DNA of 64,000 bases from Pseudomonas grimontii (GCF_007858185.1 NZ_VFES01000008.1:1-64000), one strand, 5' to 3'; positions 8,705-18,255 are shown, numbered from the stretch's first letter. The notes: generated by a model not told the origin, from the sequence alone. Translations and numbers: made by a program.

Positions 8705-10261
8705 TTATTTTGAGCTCGATTTACCCGAAACAATTCTTGCACCGCTCATCAACTGAGAGGTTCCGTTAGAACTCGCTGTCTGTGCTGCGTGGGTTCCCCT
8801 GCTGAGCATTCCTTCTACGCCTGAACCTACGCTATATCCGGCCCAACTCATGGCCCCTAGAAACAGCATCGGCAGCACGATGAACATCGCCCCCATCACA
8901 TACTCGATCACCTGTGCCGTGACGGTTCCATCCATGAAGCCGGATGTGGGCAGCGATAAAAGCACTTGATTGGACACCGACACTTGGTTGTACAAGGTAT
9001 CGAGCATGCTGGAGTCGACCCAGCGTGCTAACTCCCACCAGAAGCTCAACATGTGCAGCGTGAACAGCGCGAACGTCACCGTCATGACGGTCTTCAACTG
9101 GTAGGTACTGACCAGCAAGATCAGCGGCAAGCTGATGACGATGCCCATGATCAGGAAAGCCTGCACCATCGGCAGGGCGGCTCGTAGCGCATTCATTGCC
9201 GGGAAGTTGCTGAAGGAGCCGAGTGCCAATCCGGTATTGGTGGCGAGGTTATTGAGCCCCTGATTGATCGATCCGCCGCGGGCGCTGGAGCCATAGTCTT
9301 GGTACACCTGTCCGGGCGACATGGACATCGATTGATGGCGCGGGCTGACCAGCTCACGCAGGGTGGCATCCTCGATCTCGTTGCTCGAACGACCAGTTAA
9401 CCAACCTTTCAGCTGAGTCAGCAGCGAGGGATCGACCTGCTGGATCAAGCGCTCGCGCAAGCCAACACCGCTATCACTCCACCACTGCTTGCAGGTGGGG
9501 TAGCCCGCGCCATTCTCCAGTCGCGGTAAGGAAACATCGCGGTTGTCGTCATACGGCCAGCTGACTCGCGGAGTGCGTGAACGATCCGTGTCGTAGTAGC
9601 CGGGCGTCTCGAGAAAATAGCTTGAACCGATCCACGCTGCGTCGTGACTTTGTGCCTTGTCCAACTGCGGACGGTTGGTGAATAGCCGAGAACGGGAATA
9701 GCCGTAGCAGTCGCGGGTGAAATCGGCGACCTCCTGCAGCAGCACCTGGCTGTCGATGCGCGAGCTGTCGATCTCCATGCGCATTTGCCGGATATCCGGT
9801 GCGCAGGGGATGGAAGCGGTGGCCGCGGCGCTCACGCCTTTGCTCAAGGCATGTACGAAAAACCACCAGATCGGTACGTTGGCGGAGCGTTCGCCGATAG
9901 TATTGAAGGTCATCCCCCAGGCGGTTTCCGTCGGTTGGGCCACACTCACGCCGCAGCGCTGACTCGCCGCATCATCGAACGTCATTGACGAGAGGCTCAA
10001 CGGAAAGACCGGCGCGCAGCCGAACAACACGACGATGTAGGCCAGCCACAACCGGTTCTCGATCCGCGGTACCGAGAGCAGCCCCTTGTTGCCTTCATCT
10101 GCGCCTTGCTGGCGGGCCGATAGCCATTCTTGCAGGATGATTGCACCAAAGGGCGCGGCGAACAGCCCGGTGTCGGACAGGACGCTCCAGAGGCCGTTGT
10201 TGATGATCCAGGCCAGGAGAGAGAGGTAAAACTCCAGGTAGCTGTTGGTGCTCATGAGCAT
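8705..10261 (-). CDS. traG: TraG N-terminal-domain mating-pair protein
   Basis: 518 aa, ATG with GAGG 8 nt upstream. Polytopic: hydrophobic segments near residues 30-45, 70-90, 135-150, then a periplasmic-type region (about 165-345, with Cys pairs) and four C-terminal membrane segments (about 365-470). This is the layout of TraG_N (PF07916) proteins, which in F-type systems act in mating-pair stabilisation and pilus assembly. It lacks the long C-terminal extension of F TraG, as is usual in this ICE class. Last gene of the transfer operon. Confidence 0.85.
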   Translation of the reverse strand: MLMSTNSYLEFYLSLLAWIINNGLWSVLSDTGLFAAPFGAIILQEWLSARQQGADEGNKGLLSVPRIENRLWLAYIVVLFGCAPVFPLSLSSMTFDDAASQRCGVSVAQPTETAWGMTFNTIGERSANVPIWWFFVHALSKGVSAAATASIPCAPDIRQMRMEIDSSRIDSQVLLQEVADFTRDCYGYSRSRLFTNRPQLDKAQSHDAAWIGSSYFLETPGYYDTDRSRTPRVSWPYDDNRDVSLPRLENGAGYPTCKQWWSDSGVGLRERLIQQVDPSLLTQLKGWLTGRSSNEIEDATLRELVSPRHQSMSMSPGQVYQDYGSSARGGSINQGLNNLATNTGLALGSFSNFPAMNALRAALPMVQAFLIMGIVISLPLILLVSTYQLKTVMTVTFALFTLHMLSFWWELARWVDSSMLDTLYNQVSVSNQVLLSLPTSGFMDGTVTAQVIEYVMGAMFIVLPMLFLGAMSWAGYSVGSGVEGMLSRGTHAAQTASSNGTSQLMSGARIVSGKSSSK

Positions 10262-10271
10262 GGTGGTGACC

Positions 10272-10580
10272 TCACAGTCGGGTGAGTTCGACGCAGGTAA
10301 AGAGTACGAGCCCTAATGCTCCTATGCGTTTCACGCGCAGTCGATCCTGTGGTCGGTGGCGGTAGCGCCGAAGCAGATCCCACCAGAGCGCAAAGAGGGC
10401 GGCGTAGAGCAGGGCGCGCCACCACCGCAGATAGGGCCGTACGGATTCGAATGCCTGCTGCCAGGCCTCGAAACTACCTAGCGCAGTTCGGCCGATCCAT
10501 GCAACTAATGCGGCGCTCAGGATCATCACCGCGGCAATCCCCAGACTCGCAAGCAAAGTGAATAGCGGTGAGCGTTTCAT
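10272..10580 (-). CDS. Small inner-membrane protein of the ICE transfer operon
   Basis: 102 aa with three hydrophobic segments (about 7-30, 52-66, 85-98) and a basic loop RYRHRPQDRLRVKR. It sits 10 nt before traG and 3 nt after the TIGR03755 gene, the normal position of an unnamed membrane protein in PFGI-1 class elements. Probably part of the mating channel; no motif indicates more. Confidence 0.65.
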   Translation of the reverse strand: MKRSPLFTLLASLGIAAVMILSAALVAWIGRTALGSFEAWQQAFESVRPYLRWWRALLYAALFALWWDLLRRYRHRPQDRLRVKRIGALGLVLFTCVELTRL

Positions 10581-10583
10581 GGC

Positions 10584-11966
10584 TCACTTGCGCCTGGCGT
10601 CAGCATCATTGAGTCGACCGGGCTCGGGGTCGCCTTGCTCGACGGTACGCGAAGCATCGGCACCACCGGCATGCCGATCGAGCACCAGGCTGGCGGTATT
10701 GGTGGTCAGCATCTGCCGTATCTGCAGCTCGGTTTGCAGCAGGCGAATTTCTCGCTCCAGGGTGTCGATGTTTTTCGTCAAGGCGGTCTGCGCTGGTTCG
10801 GCGGAGGCGATGTTCGGTTCGTGACTGCCCGCCAGTAGCGTGCGCAGTAGCAGCAGTGCCTTATCGAGTACGCTGGACAGGGCCGTCTCGCTGGCTAGGC
10901 GTCGCGCCAGCAGATCCTGGTCGGGATCGTCGCGCAAGGCTTCGATCACGCCACGGGTCACCGGCAGCATTGGGCTCGAGGCTTTAGCCAGATTGTCAGG
11001 GGTAGGTGACAGTGAGCCGGACAGCAGCCCTTGCAGGGCCTTGAGACGTTCGCTGTAGGCCGCCTGAATCAGCGGCGTCAATCCGCTGCCAGCGGTAGCT
11101 CGAAGGGTTTCGCAGCTGTCGCAGGTCGCGACCTCGCTCTCGCCCAGCACGCGAACGGCCCATTCGGATTCCTCTTGGGGCGAGGCCCAGGTCTGGCAAA
11201 TAGCCCCACCCAGGCAATCGCTGCTATTGATCGAGGCGCTGTCATCTACCGTTCGGTTATGCAGCAGGTTGTAGCCCGCGCGCACCACATCGGAGGTCAC
11301 CCGGATAGGCGTCTGTCCGCTACCTCCAGCCTTCTGCCCGCCGACCCAGGACACCCCCTTGTTGCCGTTATGGGCCTCGGTGTTTTTCACCGCAGCCACC
11401 GCATCACCGCCAGATTGCTCCAGATTGCCCTGCATTTCTTGGTTCTTGGCCAGCGCGCCCCAGCCGGCTTGACCGACCTTGTCTGCCATCTTTTCGGCCA
11501 TGGCCTGGCAGGTCAGTTTGGAACGATCGAAGTCGATGCGCCCCTGCATCACCCCGTTACTGAGCAACTCATAGAGACCGGGGTTGGCGCGCTGGATGAT
11601 CAACGCCGGCAGCGACATCACCGCTTGGGTCGCGTTCTGCACGATGCTGCCCATGATCTGCTGGAAACCTTCGGTGACGCCGTTCAGCTGGTTTTGCAGG
11701 GTGTTGGTGAGGCTCATGTTTCCGCACATCATGTTCGCTCGCCAGGACCCGCCGACACCGAGACCACTGGGTCGGTAGAGCGAACTCGGTGAGCCGACTG
11801 CCGAGCCGCCACCAATGGTGTACATCACTCGGTCGTCGAGTACTTCGCCTTGAGTACCCAGGCGGTAATCGCCCTCGGCGGTGTGGGCATGAGTAGCCAT
11901 GGCGAGCAGTCCACAGAGCAACAGACTCATCGCGCCCAACCAGGGTCGTGCGAGAAACCGACTCAT
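10584..11966 (-). CDS. Conjugative transfer protein, TIGR03755/PFL_4711 family (TraH-like)
   Basis: 460 aa, signal peptide (about 1-28, cleavage near THAHTAEG), therefore periplasmic. The region RANMMCGNMSLTNTLQNQLNGVTEGFQQIMGSIVQNATQ fits the PFL_4711 family; a C-terminal coiled coil (about 385-425) follows. Its position just after the TraU-like gene parallels traU-traH order of F-type systems, so a TraH-like role in pilus extension is inferred. Its start overlaps the previous stop by 4 nt. Confidence 0.8.
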   Translation of the reverse strand: MSRFLARPWLGAMSLLLCGLLAMATHAHTAEGDYRLGTQGEVLDDRVMYTIGGGSAVGSPSSLYRPSGLGVGGSWRANMMCGNMSLTNTLQNQLNGVTEGFQQIMGSIVQNATQAVMSLPALIIQRANPGLYELLSNGVMQGRIDFDRSKLTCQAMAEKMADKVGQAGWGALAKNQEMQGNLEQSGGDAVAAVKNTEAHNGNKGVSWVGGQKAGGSGQTPIRVTSDVVRAGYNLLHNRTVDDSASINSSDCLGGAICQTWASPQEESEWAVRVLGESEVATCDSCETLRATAGSGLTPLIQAAYSERLKALQGLLSGSLSPTPDNLAKASSPMLPVTRGVIEALRDDPDQDLLARRLASETALSSVLDKALLLLRTLLAGSHEPNIASAEPAQTALTKNIDTLEREIRLLQTELQIRQMLTTNTASLVLDRHAGGADASRTVEQGDPEPGRLNDADARRK

Positions 11967-12919
11967 GAAGCACCGCCTTCGAAGTCGATGCTGAACAGAA
12001 AGGTCTGCCCCTCACGTTTGCAGCAGCTATAGGGACGCCACAGCGACCAGGCGTAGCCGCCATCCGCGCTCTGTACCTGATTGCTGGGGAAGATGGCGCA
12101 CGTGGGCTGAACCTGAGGGTAGAGCAATTGCCATTTGTGGGTCGAAGCGTCGTTTTCAACGATCGGGCCAGGCGGCCAGTAGCCGTCGCGTTTGGCGGGC
12201 GCGAGTGGTAAGTACACATGCGGCTGCCAGTTGCGGGTAATCACATCGCCGGCCCGTTGCGCCATGACTGCGGCCGCCTTGAAATCGTCGGGCTGTACCA
12301 GAAAACCCTGCCGGGGATAAACGTTGCCCCACATGTTTCCCGAGGCCTGACGACCGATTTCACGGATCCCCGGCATGAGCGACTCGGGGTAGAAACTTTC
12401 CGGGATGCCATGGCGCCAGGCCAGTGAGTCCAGGGTACTCAGGTAGTAAGGCATGAATGCAGTTGCACCGCTGGCGCAGGCATAGCCGGATTGCGAAGCC
12501 AGTTGCGTTGCGATCCAGCCACCGGGGTGGCCGATGCCATCGACGTTCTTGAAGCGGGGCAGGTTGTCGCGGTGGGTGTTCGGGGTGATCAGGTTGCCGC
12601 CACCTTCCGCACCGCTGATGGGCGAGGAGAGGGTGGCCATCTCGGTCCAAGGGTTATTGCCGGTGGTGGCGTAGCTCGAGACCACCAGTTCAGGAATGAA
12701 ATGACGAACCTTGGTCGAGGTTTTGACTGTGCAGCCGAAGGGCGTGCAGAGGAGCCAGAAACAAATGCCGACGACCCTGTATTCGAGACAGTTTGGCGAA
12801 AGCACGGAGGACGTGATGCTGCCGGTGTCCAGCGCCACGCTTGGGCCGCACGCCAGCAGGACGCTCAGCGCCAAGGGTCGTAGCTTTGTGGGCGGGATTG
12901 ACGAGCAGGCAGCAGGCAT
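11963..12919 (-). CDS. Conjugative transfer protein, TIGR03756/PFL_4710 family (TraU-like)
   Basis: 318 aa, signal peptide (about 1-30), many cysteines (for example CFWLLCTPFGC, C-rich C-terminus ending near PYSCCKREG), as in TraU-type periplasmic proteins that need disulfides. GIGHPGG and MPYYLSTLDSLAWR segments match the PFL_4710 pattern I know. Essential role in DNA transfer is known for TraU homologues. The ribosome site is weak, and the gene is now the first of a short block cut off from traC by the cargo insertion at 13-15 kb. Confidence 0.8.
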   Translation of the reverse strand: MPAACSSIPPTKLRPLALSVLLACGPSVALDTGSITSSVLSPNCLEYRVVGICFWLLCTPFGCTVKTSTKVRHFIPELVVSSYATTGNNPWTEMATLSSPISGAEGGGNLITPNTHRDNLPRFKNVDGIGHPGGWIATQLASQSGYACASGATAFMPYYLSTLDSLAWRHGIPESFYPESLMPGIREIGRQASGNMWGNVYPRQGFLVQPDDFKAAAVMAQRAGDVITRNWQPHVYLPLAPAKRDGYWPPGPIVENDASTHKWQLLYPQVQPTCAIFPSNQVQSADGGYAWSLWRPYSCCKREGQTFLFSIDFEGGAS

Positions 12920-13024
12920 GATCCAGGCTCTTGGGGTATGGCCTGGGCAGGTTCGGTTACGGACTGAAGACTGTCAGTGGAAATTATGAAGGCGGATCTA
13001 TCGGATTTGTGAGAAATGAGACTA

Positions 13025-13279
13025 TTATTTGACGTGAAGGGAGCTGCGCAGGATATCGGGTTCTATAAGTAACTGATCTGCGGTAATTTCGAAAATATTG
13101 GCGAGTTTGCACAGGACCAACAGCGACGGATTGCCCGTGGATCGTTCGATTTGGCTGACGTAGGTGCGATCCACCTCGGCCATGAGCGCTAACTGCTCTT
13201 GGGTAAGGTTCTTTACGCGCCGCATCAAGCGGATGTTTTCCGCCAGTTGCAGACGAAGCTGTTCGTAGTCTTGAGTCAT
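13025..13279 (-). CDS. Xre/Cro-CI family transcriptional regulator
   Basis: 84 aa, almost entirely one HTH_3 domain: MRRVKNLTQEQLALMAEVDRTYVSQIERSTGNPSLLVLCKLANIF, the canonical Cro/CI helix-turn-helix (about 18-72), resembling controller (C) proteins of restriction-modification systems. Orphan: no methylase nearby. It is divergent from the small gene at 13449 and lies at the left edge of the cargo insertion in the transfer operon, directly before the TraU-like gene. It may control that block, or simply its own cargo. DNA-binding call is firm, target unknown. Confidence 0.85.
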   Translation of the reverse strand: MTQDYEQLRLQLAENIRLMRRVKNLTQEQLALMAEVDRTYVSQIERSTGNPSLLVLCKLANIFEITADQLLIEPDILRSSLHVK

Positions 13280-13448
13280 GCGCGCAAATTGCGCCTTGAG
13301 GGACTCTCAATCCACGGGATATAGTCTACATTGGCATTGATCTACGCCATTTGATGCTCATGCCTGTTATCGAGCGTTTATTTGGTTTCGTTAAGATTTT
13401 CGAAGCTGGGCCCAGCGTCTAACAATAAATCAGAAATCTAGGGTGTGT

Positions 13449-13706
13449 ATGGACGAAAACTACATATCAATTCCTGCGGCGGATGGTTGCCCAAGTCTTC
13501 TGACACCTTGGAGCAGCGAATTCGCACCAATGATCGAGCGCGGCGTGCAATGCGCCCAGGCTTGGCTTGAGGCAACGACCGATATTCCTTTGTGGTGGGA
13601 ACTGGCGCAAATCCGCAAGACCTTTCCTCTCGGTGACAGCCAGGATGCCTTTGAAGCCGGTTTTTTATTGAGGATTCAGCAGCGGCTCCGGGGCGTCGCA
13701 CCGTAA
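13449..13706 (+). CDS. Small hypothetical protein
   Basis: 85 aa from ATG 13449, with TAGGG 5 nt upstream. Contains a tryptophan-rich middle (WLEATTDIPLWWELAQIRKTF) and no recognisable domain. Divergently transcribed from the Xre gene; the 130 bp between them is AT-rich and must hold both promoters, though no clear -35/-10 stands out. Likely real because start, ribosome site and codon pattern agree. Confidence 0.5.
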   Translation: MDENYISIPAADGCPSLLTPWSSEFAPMIERGVQCAQAWLEATTDIPLWWELAQIRKTFPLGDSQDAFEAGFLLRIQQRLRGVAP

Positions 13707-14071
13707 CCTTGTCGCTCATGGGCGGTTGCGTCAGCTTGAGTGCCCGTTAGCATTCAACCTGACACTTCGCACAGACCAACTGATTGCAGGTTTATACCGA
13801 GTGTCGCTTCTAGGAGGCGCGTTTTTGTCCAATTGCTGAAGAGCTAGGGATATCGCATCCCTTATTCGGGCACCGCGCGAAGGGCCGTGCTTGCCCCAAA
13901 TGCCTCCGGTCATGCATCAAGCGTAAAATCTCTTGATGGGTATGGTTCCAGACGCCATTGCTCTAGAATGGGGGCTGACAGAAGTAGCTTTCGCCCTGTT
14001 CAAACAGGTTTACGTAGCTAAGATTCTGATTAAGTGCAGATTCTGCACGCTCTGAGAACGTGGAGCGCGAT
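13707..14071. other. Non-coding stretch before the toxin-antitoxin pair
   Basis: No gene seen. Just before the antitoxin gene the motif AGATTCTG occurs twice (14020-14045), the second within the near-palindrome GCAGATTCTGC; this is a possible autoregulatory operator but unsupported otherwise. Confidence 0.3.
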
Positions 14072-14320
14072 ATGAAAGCCAAACGAGTGTTGAGTGACGA
14101 TCTGGTGAGCCGACTGGAGGATAAGATCCCGGTCATGGCTGAAGGCGCCATCAATACCGCCTATATCAACGCCCTGGCTGCCGGCCGCAGTGTGATGGAA
14201 GTCATGAACGGCATGCTTGTTGAAACGACTGCTGACGGTAAGCACAAAGTCATTCGGGTGGCCAAGCCCAAGCACAAAGTGACTCTGGGTGGCGTCATTA
14301 AGGTGCGCCGTTGCTCATGA
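14072..14320 (+). CDS. Putative antitoxin partner of the zeta-type toxin
   Basis: 82 aa from ATG 14072 (GGAG upstream). N-terminal half predicted helical and acidic (SDDLVSRLEDKIPVMAEGAINTAYINAL), C-terminal half basic (KHKVIRVAKPKHKVTL). No named antitoxin family recognised; it is not the classical epsilon. Its stop overlaps the toxin ATG as ATGA, the coupling expected of a toxin-antitoxin operon. Role is inferred from context only. Confidence 0.6.
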   Translation: MKAKRVLSDDLVSRLEDKIPVMAEGAINTAYINALAAGRSVMEVMNGMLVETTADGKHKVIRVAKPKHKVTLGGVIKVRRCS

Positions 14321-15051
14321 CTGTCCCTCGGTTGAGGGTCTTTGCTGGACCCAACGGCTCCGGCAAGAGCACGATGAAAAGTGCCATCCCTTCCCACCTG
14401 ATCGGTATCTACATTAACCCGGATGAAATCGAGAAGGCTGCCAAAGACAGCGGCCGTCTGGAGTTCAGTGATTTTCAGCTGGAAGTTGAGGGGGACGAAG
14501 TCCTTGATTTCCTCGGGACGCATCGACTGGTCAGGTCCTCCCAGCTCGATGAGGAGGCGGCCAAAATAGGCTTTAGCAGCAACGGTCTGAATTTCCAGAC
14601 GGTCGCGATGAACTCCTATTTTGCCTCAGTGCTTTCCGACTTCATCCGGAATAAGCTTCTCGAAAACCAGCTATCTTTCACCTTCGAAACGGTGATGTCC
14701 AGCGACGATAAAATCGCGTTTATGGTCAAGGCGAGAGAGTCTGGATACCGAACCTACCTCTACTTTGTGGCAACTGACGACCCTGACATCAATATCAACA
14801 GGGTCCGTAACCGTGTCGCGGCAGGTGGGCATCCCGTTCCCACAGAGAAAATTATTCAGCGCTATGGCCGTTGCCTGAACCTGCTGCCTGCGGCTATTGC
14901 CACGTCGAATCGGGCCTACATCTTCGATAACTCCGGTGCCGACCTGGTGCTGCTGGCCGAAGTTTCAGATGGGACCGAACTTGAATTCAGGGTTGATGAG
15001 GTCCCTGACTGGTTCATGCATGCCTACGTTGAAAAGGTGTCCAACGGCTAG
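14317..15051 (+). CDS. Zeta-toxin-like P-loop kinase
   Basis: 244 aa from ATG 14317. Walker A GPNGSGKST (residues 11-19), then INPDEIEKAA, the ExD/NxD region of zeta-like kinases, and TFETVMSS plus an RVRNRVAAGGHPVP LID-type Arg segment, all typical of zeta/PezT and the related ZTL proteins. Known zeta toxins phosphorylate UDP-N-acetylglucosamine and block wall synthesis; other members have other substrates. With the upstream partner it would stabilise the ICE. It is convergent with traC (34 nt apart) inside the transfer region. Confidence 0.8.
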   Translation: MTVPRLRVFAGPNGSGKSTMKSAIPSHLIGIYINPDEIEKAAKDSGRLEFSDFQLEVEGDEVLDFLGTHRLVRSSQLDEEAAKIGFSSNGLNFQTVAMNSYFASVLSDFIRNKLLENQLSFTFETVMSSDDKIAFMVKARESGYRTYLYFVATDDPDININRVRNRVAAGGHPVPTEKIIQRYGRCLNLLPAAIATSNRAYIFDNSGADLVLLAEVSDGTELEFRVDEVPDWFMHAYVEKVSNG

Positions 15052-15085
15052 CTGCCGAATTGTCAGGGCCGGGGCCAAATCCCCC

Positions 15086-17839
15086 TTATTCCGGCTCTAT
15101 TCCTCGCGCTCTGTCGATCCGTTCTGCTACCCGGTAGGCCGCTTCCAACTCCGAGTAGCCATTGTCTTGCATCAGTGTCCAGCGCTCGGCTTTTTCCTCG
15201 GGCTCCGTCATGGCCAGGGCGAGATAAAGACTGGGCGGCACGACTCGAAACAGTGTTTCGAGTTTCTTCGACAGCACCACGCCTTCAGTGTATTTGCCCG
15301 GTTCCTTGCTGGCTGAGAGCAACAAGGCTTTCTGTGCTGGTGAAAGCTTCTTGAAACGAGCGATCTCCTCGATTTCAGCGGGTGGCATATTCAAACAAAT
15401 CCACCATTCGATCATATTGAGCATGGTCTGTGCGGCAGTCGGAAAGTCGGCGAGGTTCTGTGTCGCCAACCAGAACCATGCGCCAAGTTTGCGCCACATC
15501 TTCGTGCCCTTGACCACGAACGGTGCCAGCAACGGGTTCTTGGTGATGATATGGCCTTCGTCGGTGACCATGATGATCGGTCTTCCCAGATACTGGTCGC
15601 GTTCGGCAAGGTTGTTCACGGTGTTCATCAGGCTGATGTAGCTGATGGACATCTGTGCCTCGTAGCCTTCGCGAGCGTAAGTGGCCAGATCGACAATGGT
15701 CACATCGCGCTCGGGCCAAGGCGTGCCCTCGCGATCGAACAGTTCACCCTCGAAGCCCTGGCAGAACAGGTCGATGGATTCACCCATTTCCTGGGCGCGC
15801 TCGCGACGCTTCTCCGGCAAGTGCGTGTCGGCGGCGACGCGCAGCAAGGCGTCGCGCACGTCGTGGGTCAGTACCTGTCTGCTCGCCGCGACACACGTCT
15901 GCGCCGCATCGAGAATGCACTCGCGGATCAGACTGCGATCGGCTCGGCTCAGGCGCACTTCTTCCTTGGCCTCGCCGCCAGTGATCATCAAGCGGGCGGT
16001 GATTTCCAGTTCGCCGAGAACATCGCGCTGGTCTTCGTGACTGGTTACCACCTCATCGTCCCACTCATCGATCGACAGACTCGCCACCTGATCCGGCTGC
16101 TCGACCAGACGCCAAGCATCGGCGAACGGGGCGAGACTGACCGAGGCGCCAGGTTTCAATTGGACCTTGTTGACCGACAGGCCCTGTGTCACGAAGTACT
16201 CTCCCTGCAAACCGAATGAGTTGCCGGCCTCGACGATAAACAGGCGAGGGCGGTACACCGCCATGACCTGCATCAGCAGGGTGACCAGGGTGGCCGACTT
16301 GCCGGCGCCAGTCGGACCGAACAACAGCAGATGGCCGTTCATGGCCCGGTCTAGACGTGACAACGGATCAAAGCTCAACGGCGAGCCACCACGATTGAAC
16401 AGGGTGATGCCCGGGTGGCCGGTGCCGGTGCTGCGGCCCCAGACTGGAACGAGGTTTGCCAGGTGCTGGGCGAACATCAAACGCGTGTACCAGTTGCGCG
16501 TTTCGCGGGCCGGGTTGTAAGCCATCGGTAACCAACGCAGGTAACTGTTGCAGGCGGCGACCTCGTCGCCTTCACGTACCGGTTGCAGCCCCGCACCCAG
16601 CAGTGCGCTGGCCAGGCTGACCGAGCGCTGGTGCAGTTGCTGTTCATCGTGACCGCGCACGTAAAACGCCAGGGTTCCCCGATACAGCTTGTGCTGGCGG
16701 CCGATGATCGCGCGGGCTTCTTCGACATCCTGACGGGTCTGGGTCGAGGCCAGGTTTTCACCGATGGCTTTTCGCGCTAGGCGATTCAACTGGTCTTCGA
16801 GCACATCTTGGGGTTTGACCACCAAGGTCAGACTCATCACCGTCCCTTCGGGTAACTGGTCGAACAGGGCATTCACCGCGTCGCCCTTGCGGGTTTCGCC
16901 AGTGAGTTGACCAATCGATGGTGCCCGCCGCAGTTTGTCCACCACCATGACCCGGTGGGGCTGATCGTCGAAAAACCAAAGTCCGCGTTGGACATCCGAA
17001 CGCGGCTCATTGAAGAACAGCCGCTCGGCGAAGTCATGATCGAAGGGCAGTTCCAGCGACTCGCCGTCGCCCGACTCCGGATAGGCCACGTGTTGGTAGA
17101 AATCCTCGGGTGCTTCATTGGTGAGCGTGGGGGCTGGATTGAACCAGGGCACTAACCAGGCATACAGACCTCGGCCATCGACACGCGCCGATTGCACCCC
17201 GCACGCTTGCAATGAAGCCGTGACCCGTTCGCAAGCCTGTTGCAGGGATTGCACCGGGGTGAGTCCCGCCGCCTCAACGTCAGACTCAAGCCAGCGATAG
17301 ACCACCAGGCGCACCCGGCGGTTATTGCCACGCCAGGGCAGGCGTGTCACCACCTTATCCTCAAACAGACCTCCGGGCTTGGCGATGGCCTTCAGATGAC
17401 GGCGGCTGAGTTCCAAATACGCCTCGGTGAAGATGGTGTCTCGCGCACTGTCCTTAATATAATCAATGAGCCGGGTCAGGTAGGGGGTGAAGTCGTTGTC
17501 GTCCTGGCAGAAAAACTGCGCCACCCAAGGCGCTTGATCCAGCTCGTCAAAGCTATCCTGCAGGGCATCCTCAAGGGCATCGCGGGCCGCCATCAACCAA
17601 TCGGGTTCGCGCCCTTCAGTGCCGATGGGCAGCAATTCGAACACCGCACCCACCGAGCGATTGTCATCGAGCAGAAAACATTGCTCGGTGTCGAGGTACT
17701 CGACCCACGGCAGGTGATCGGTGAAGCTGGGGTTGTGCGCATAGAGTGCGGCGTCATCGGCCAACGTGGCGCGAGGGCGTAATGGGTTGCGCCAGGTTTT
17801 CCACGCGGCAGTGCGGTTGCCCGAATCGCCGGTACGCAC
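15086..17839 (-). CDS. traC: Conjugative transfer ATPase TraC/VirB4 (TIGR03744/PFL_4706)
   Basis: 917 aa. VirB4-class ATPase powering pilus biogenesis and secretion at the inner membrane. Walker A LLFGPTGAGKSATL at about 505-515; Walker B-like PIIMVTDEGHI about 755-765, and the WLATQNLADFPTAA motif after it. The N-terminal TraC domain precedes these. Start is GTG 17839, overlapping the TAG stop of the lipoprotein gene (TAGTG), so translation is coupled. Size is close to the family norm of ~950. Firm. Confidence 0.93.
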   Translation of the reverse strand: MRTGDSGNRTAAWKTWRNPLRPRATLADDAALYAHNPSFTDHLPWVEYLDTEQCFLLDDNRSVGAVFELLPIGTEGREPDWLMAARDALEDALQDSFDELDQAPWVAQFFCQDDNDFTPYLTRLIDYIKDSARDTIFTEAYLELSRRHLKAIAKPGGLFEDKVVTRLPWRGNNRRVRLVVYRWLESDVEAAGLTPVQSLQQACERVTASLQACGVQSARVDGRGLYAWLVPWFNPAPTLTNEAPEDFYQHVAYPESGDGESLELPFDHDFAERLFFNEPRSDVQRGLWFFDDQPHRVMVVDKLRRAPSIGQLTGETRKGDAVNALFDQLPEGTVMSLTLVVKPQDVLEDQLNRLARKAIGENLASTQTRQDVEEARAIIGRQHKLYRGTLAFYVRGHDEQQLHQRSVSLASALLGAGLQPVREGDEVAACNSYLRWLPMAYNPARETRNWYTRLMFAQHLANLVPVWGRSTGTGHPGITLFNRGGSPLSFDPLSRLDRAMNGHLLLFGPTGAGKSATLVTLLMQVMAVYRPRLFIVEAGNSFGLQGEYFVTQGLSVNKVQLKPGASVSLAPFADAWRLVEQPDQVASLSIDEWDDEVVTSHEDQRDVLGELEITARLMITGGEAKEEVRLSRADRSLIRECILDAAQTCVAASRQVLTHDVRDALLRVAADTHLPEKRRERAQEMGESIDLFCQGFEGELFDREGTPWPERDVTIVDLATYAREGYEAQMSISYISLMNTVNNLAERDQYLGRPIIMVTDEGHIITKNPLLAPFVVKGTKMWRKLGAWFWLATQNLADFPTAAQTMLNMIEWWICLNMPPAEIEEIARFKKLSPAQKALLLSASKEPGKYTEGVVLSKKLETLFRVVPPSLYLALAMTEPEEKAERWTLMQDNGYSELEAAYRVAERIDRARGIEPE

Positions 17840-18255
17840 TACAAGTCGTCCTGACGTTCACCAGGTAATGCGTACTGCACACGTTGGTAGAACGGAAAGA
17901 CGGTAGAGTACCCCGGAACCGGTGCCTGCTCGGTACCACTCAAATGCGGATACACGTACAGCACCAGATCGGGATTGGGCAGGCGAGGGAACAGATTATG
18001 GATCTCGTTCGTCGCTGTGCGAGTGTATGGTTCTTGGAGAGAGGCGGAGAAATCTGCCTGAGCCAGGGGGCGGCGTAACTGCTGCCGAGCGTCCAGCAGT
18101 TGCTGCTGAGTGCCTTGCGAACCAGCGCCGTTCCAGATGTCCAGCATGGTTTGCTCGCCATGGGGCAGCAGCGTCTCCTTGTTGGTGGAACACCCCGTCA
18201 GGACCCAGCAGGGCAAACTAATCCAGGTCAGGCAGAGAAGCATGGTTTTTTTCAT
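17839..18255 (-). CDS. ICE lipoprotein, TIGR03751 family
   Basis: 138 aa from ATG 18255. Signal peptide with lipobox LTGC, the Cys being residue 21, so an outer-membrane-type lipoprotein of the mating channel. The rest is short and Gln/Pro-rich, ending in YPHLSGTEQAPVPGYSTVFPFYQRVQYALPGE, a segment typical of this family. Position between TIGR03752 and traC is the standard one. Likely the VirB7/TraV counterpart by location (inference). Confidence 0.85.
   Translation of the reverse strand: MKKTMLLCLTWISLPCWVLTGCSTNKETLLPHGEQTMLDIWNGAGSQGTQQQLLDARQQLRRPLAQADFSASLQEPYTRTATNEIHNLFPRLPNPDLVLYVYPHLSGTEQAPVPGYSTVFPFYQRVQYALPGERQDDL

Noticed and set aside
11031..11792. 253-aa plus-strand frame opposite the TIGR03755 gene
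   Set aside because: Shadow of a conserved transfer gene; no ribosome site or recognisable domain.
12984..13310. 108-aa frame overlapping the Xre gene on the same strand
   Set aside because: The 84-aa frame contains the complete helix-turn-helix; the other frame is unrelated to any family.
15551..16219. 222-aa plus-strand frame opposite traC
   Set aside because: Antisense of the Walker-containing ATPase; not independent coding.
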